In this document: in pieces, positions 61,755-64,000 of the stretch
Layout: each line of letters begins with the position of its first letter
Numbering within the stretch: position 1 is the first letter of the stretch
Assembly (NCBI RefSeq): GCF_000829195.1
Contig: NZ_AP013294.1
Span: 2,491,001-2,555,000 of the forward strand
Direction: 5' to 3'
Source of the DNA: Bacillus sp. OxB-1
Lineage (GTDB): Bacteria; Bacillota; Bacilli; Bacillales_A; Planococcaceae
DNA: 64,000 nucleotides
Made by a program: the position numbers and the translations under genes
Notes under the pieces: generated by a model
Seen by the model: the letters and a program-made list of their open reading frames with translations, nothing else
Database searches by the model: none
Told to the model about the DNA's origin: nothing

Positions 61755-64000
61755 ATGCCAGAGATAGATAACTTGATACAGCAAACGGTGTTGCTTGGAA
61801 AATTATTCAAAGAGAATGACGATGAAGAGCGGTTCAACAAGGCCGCCCTGTTTGCGGAGAAGCTGCTCCGCCAGGAATATACAATCGGCTTCGCAGGCCA
61901 TTTTTCCGCCGGGAAGTCGTCGATGATCAATGCGCTCACTGGAGGGGATCTTTTACCATCGAGCCCGATTCCGACGAGCGCCAATATCGTCAAAGTGACG
62001 AAGACGGACACCGATTATGCCATTATCCACTACACGGACGGCAAAGCGGTGAAGTATAACGGACACGGGTTCCCGAATGCGTTGAAGAGGTTCAGTAAGG
62101 ATGGAGCGGCAGTGGCGCTCATTGAAATCGGTCATACGGAATCGAATTTACCGGAGGGCATCACGGTGATGGATACGCCGGGCGTCGACTCGACGGACGA
62201 TGCACACCGACTGTCGACAGAATCGGCCCTTCATTTAGCGGATATCGTCTTTTATACGATGGATTACAACCATGTCCAGTCAGAGCTGAATTTCCGTTTC
62301 ACGAAAGAATTGATGCGCTATAACGAAAACGTCTATTTGATCATCAACCAGATCGACAAGCATCGGGAGAGCGAATTATCGTTCGAAGCATTCCAGCAGT
62401 CCGTTGAGGATTCATTCAAAATGTGGGGAGTTATTCCGAAGGGGATATTCTATACGTCACTGAAGCGGACGGATTTGCCGGAGAATGACTTTGAACAAGT
62501 GAAAGCGATCGTCGAAGGCTCCATGGAGAACTGGAAAGAGCAACTTGCGGCGAATGCGGAACAGACGCTGTTGAAATTAAAAGATGAACATATCCAGTTT
62601 TTGAAGGACGAAATGGAAGAACGGAAGAACAACTTCTCGGAAATCGTATCGGAGGAGGAGTGGTCGCAGCGGGAGGAATTAGCGGAAGAGGCAGCGGCCG
62701 CAAAGAACATGCTCGGGCGCCTATCGGGTGACGGATTTGCGATCGCATTCGAGAAAGAACGAGATAGCCTGCTGCAAAGTTCCGCCATCACTCCCTATGA
62801 GACGCGCGAATTGTTGAAGGAATATTTGGAGTCGCTATCCCCCAGGTTTAAAGTGGGATTCCTCTTCGGCGCCAAGAAGACGGCCGAGGAGCGGGAACGG
62901 CGGCAGCAAGCGTTGGCCGATAATATGGCGAAGCTCGTCCATACACAAATCGAAGTCCATCTGAAAACATTGATGAAGAATTCATTGAAGGAAGCGGGAA
63001 TCTTGACGGACGAGCGCTCCCTCGCCATCGATAATCTGGATTTATCCGTCCCGTTCAGCGAAATCGAAAAAGAGTTCCAAGTATCGGAGACGATCACGGG
63101 AGACGCGATATTGAATTATTCGGATCGCATGAGATCCGCCATCCATCTCGCCTTCCGCCGGATGGTCGAACCGTGGAAAAACGAAATGGCCGCTATCGCT
63201 TCCGAAGCGGGAAATGAAAAGACAGGAATGCTGGAACAGAAATCACGCCGGCTCGAGGAGAAATTGTTCGCCATCGACCAAGTGGAAGAGGTCGGAAAAC
63301 GTCTCGCGTCATTGGAGACGAACCTCACGAATCCATCCAAACAAGCCGTTGAGCAAAGCAATTCGCTGCTCCGTCAATGGCAGGACAAAGAAGTCATCGA
63401 AATCGCGGAATATGAAGAACTTGACGACATGGAACAAGTTGTACCTGATCAGGAAAGTCGTCAGGATGATCGGAAAGCCATCGTGTTGACAGGGGAGGCT
63501 TCTGATTCAGGATCGGTGATCGATCATGCGATACATGTTGCCCAGTCGGTCGAACGGATTCCAGGATTCCAAGAGATGTCCCAGTATTTGAAGCGGAAAG
63601 CGGATCGTTTGGAAGGACAGGAATTCACCGTTGCCTTGTTCGGTGCCTTCAGTGCCGGAAAATCCTCTTTTTCCAACGCATTGATTGGAGAAAAAGTGCT
63701 GCCGGTTTCCCCGAACCCGACGACGGCTGCTATCAACCGCATCAAGCCGGTGGAACCGGGCAAAGCGGACGACACCGCAGATGTTTTATTGAAAACGGAG
63801 GAGCGGATGACGGAGGATGTCTGTCGGTCATTCGAAGAAGTCGGAATCCGGGTTGCTACATTGGATGAGGCGTTCTTGAAAGCGGAGGAGGCGCTGACAA
63901 TCGAGTTGGCGGATGAAAACCTCCACATTCATAAAGCGTTCATCGCGGCGTTTCAGAAGGGCTATCCGGTCTATCGCGATACACTCGGTTCGACGCTCAA
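61755..64000 (+). CDS. dynA: Dynamin-like GTPase DynA (partial, runs off the right edge)
   Basis: ATG 61755; 748 codons are visible without a stop. Tandem dynamin: first P-loop GHFSAGKSS (about 48-56) with DTPGVDS and NQID, long helical stalk, then a second P-loop GAFSAGKSS (about 630-638). B. subtilis DynA fuses membranes and protects against phage and pore-forming agents. Its neighbours ypvA and ypsC match the Bacillus order. Confidence 0.93.
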   Translation, partial: MPEIDNLIQQTVLLGKLFKENDDEERFNKAALFAEKLLRQEYTIGFAGHFSAGKSSMINALTGGDLLPSSPIPTSANIVKVTKTDTDYAIIHYTDGKAVKYNGHGFPNALKRFSKDGAAVALIEIGHTESNLPEGITVMDTPGVDSTDDAHRLSTESALHLADIVFYTMDYNHVQSELNFRFTKELMRYNENVYLIINQIDKHRESELSFEAFQQSVEDSFKMWGVIPKGIFYTSLKRTDLPENDFEQVKAIVEGSMENWKEQLAANAEQTLLKLKDEHIQFLKDEMEERKNNFSEIVSEEEWSQREELAEEAAAAKNMLGRLSGDGFAIAFEKERDSLLQSSAITPYETRELLKEYLESLSPRFKVGFLFGAKKTAEERERRQQALADNMAKLVHTQIEVHLKTLMKNSLKEAGILTDERSLAIDNLDLSVPFSEIEKEFQVSETITGDAILNYSDRMRSAIHLAFRRMVEPWKNEMAAIASEAGNEKTGMLEQKSRRLEEKLFAIDQVEEVGKRLASLETNLTNPSKQAVEQSNSLLRQWQDKEVIEIAEYEELDDMEQVVPDQESRQDDRKAIVLTGEASDSGSVIDHAIHVAQSVERIPGFQEMSQYLKRKADRLEGQEFTVALFGAFSAGKSSFSNALIGEKVLPVSPNPTTAAINRIKPVEPGKADDTADVLLKTEERMTEDVCRSFEEVGIRVATLDEAFLKAEEALTIELADENLHIHKAFIAAFQKGYPVYRDTLGSTL

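Noticed and set aside
61592..62011. N-terminal extension of the CheX-like gene
   Set aside because: It is antisense to the start of dynA and lacks family similarity; ATG 61591 has a good ribosome-binding site.
62431..63928. Several antisense ORFs over dynA
   Set aside because: Shadows of a continuous dynamin frame with two P-loops.
1..64000. CRISPR arrays, tRNA genes and rRNA genes
   Set aside because: No regularly spaced direct repeats, no cloverleaf with conserved T-loop, and no rRNA blocks were seen.

Overview
The window looks like chromosomal DNA of a low-to-mid GC Gram-positive Bacillota, most likely Planococcaceae (Sporosarcina/Bhargavaea-like). This rests on gene content and order: B-type RNase P RNA next to gpsB, a Bacillus-order yppE-mrfA-mrfB-gpsB-rnpB-ypsC-ypvA-dynA neighbourhood, a YukE/EssC type VII secretion locus, KGG stress protein, YfkAB and YfkJ. 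The genus is an inference; no rRNA or housekeeping phylogeny is available here.

Layout. 1-4.3 kb: tail of a large catalase, a TIGR01777 epimerase, a Fic toxin with a small overlapping antitoxin, an AT-rich island with a bacterial-PH membrane protein flanked by inverted hairpin repeats, and a frameshifted DoxX gene. 4.4-10.2 kb: a cyclic-2,3-diphosphoglycerate-synthetase-like GTPase, a MHYT-PAS-GGDEF-EAL gene broken by three frameshifts, radical-SAM YfkAB and a frameshifted YusW-like lipoprotein. 10.3-13.9 kb: a Fur-box-controlled iron/heme uptake operon (binding lipoprotein, permease, ATPase, ankyrin protein, IsdG-type monooxygenase). 14-15.6 kb: a 124-nt structured repeat and a luciferase-like monooxygenase. 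16-28.2 kb: a complete type VII secretion operon (esxA, esaB, essB, essC, esaA, essA) running directly into an effector cassette (DUF5082, DUF5344, LXG protein, small membrane protein). 28.2-30 kb: a decayed zone with an IS4 remnant, a truncated ORF, an orphan toxin tip and its probable immunity gene.

30-45 kb: stress and metabolism genes (KGG protein, MsrA, PepSY, VOC, DUF2512, low-molecular-weight phosphatase), the ehuBCDA ectoine transporter, an erythromycin-esterase-like protein, an alpha/beta hydrolase, a DDAH-like hydrolase and four DUF948 membrane/coiled-coil genes. 45.1-46.5 kb: an intact 1400-bp IS4-family element with terminal inverted repeats and a 9-bp target duplication, just upstream of an orphan AAA ATPase. 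47.7-64 kb: the conserved DNA-repair/cell-division block, with mrfA and mrfB separated by a 3.4-kb AT-rich insertion of small and decaying genes, and with a PAS-GGDEF-EAL gene (plus an overlapping 49-codon CxxC ORF) between rnpB and ypsC. The window ends inside dynA.

Working together: the T7SS machine is co-transcribed with its own effector set; the Fur operon couples uptake with a heme-degrading-type enzyme; MrfA/MrfB form a repair pair. Several genes carry single-base frameshifts, often in homopolymers. This may be real decay or assembly error and should be settled before biology is read into them.
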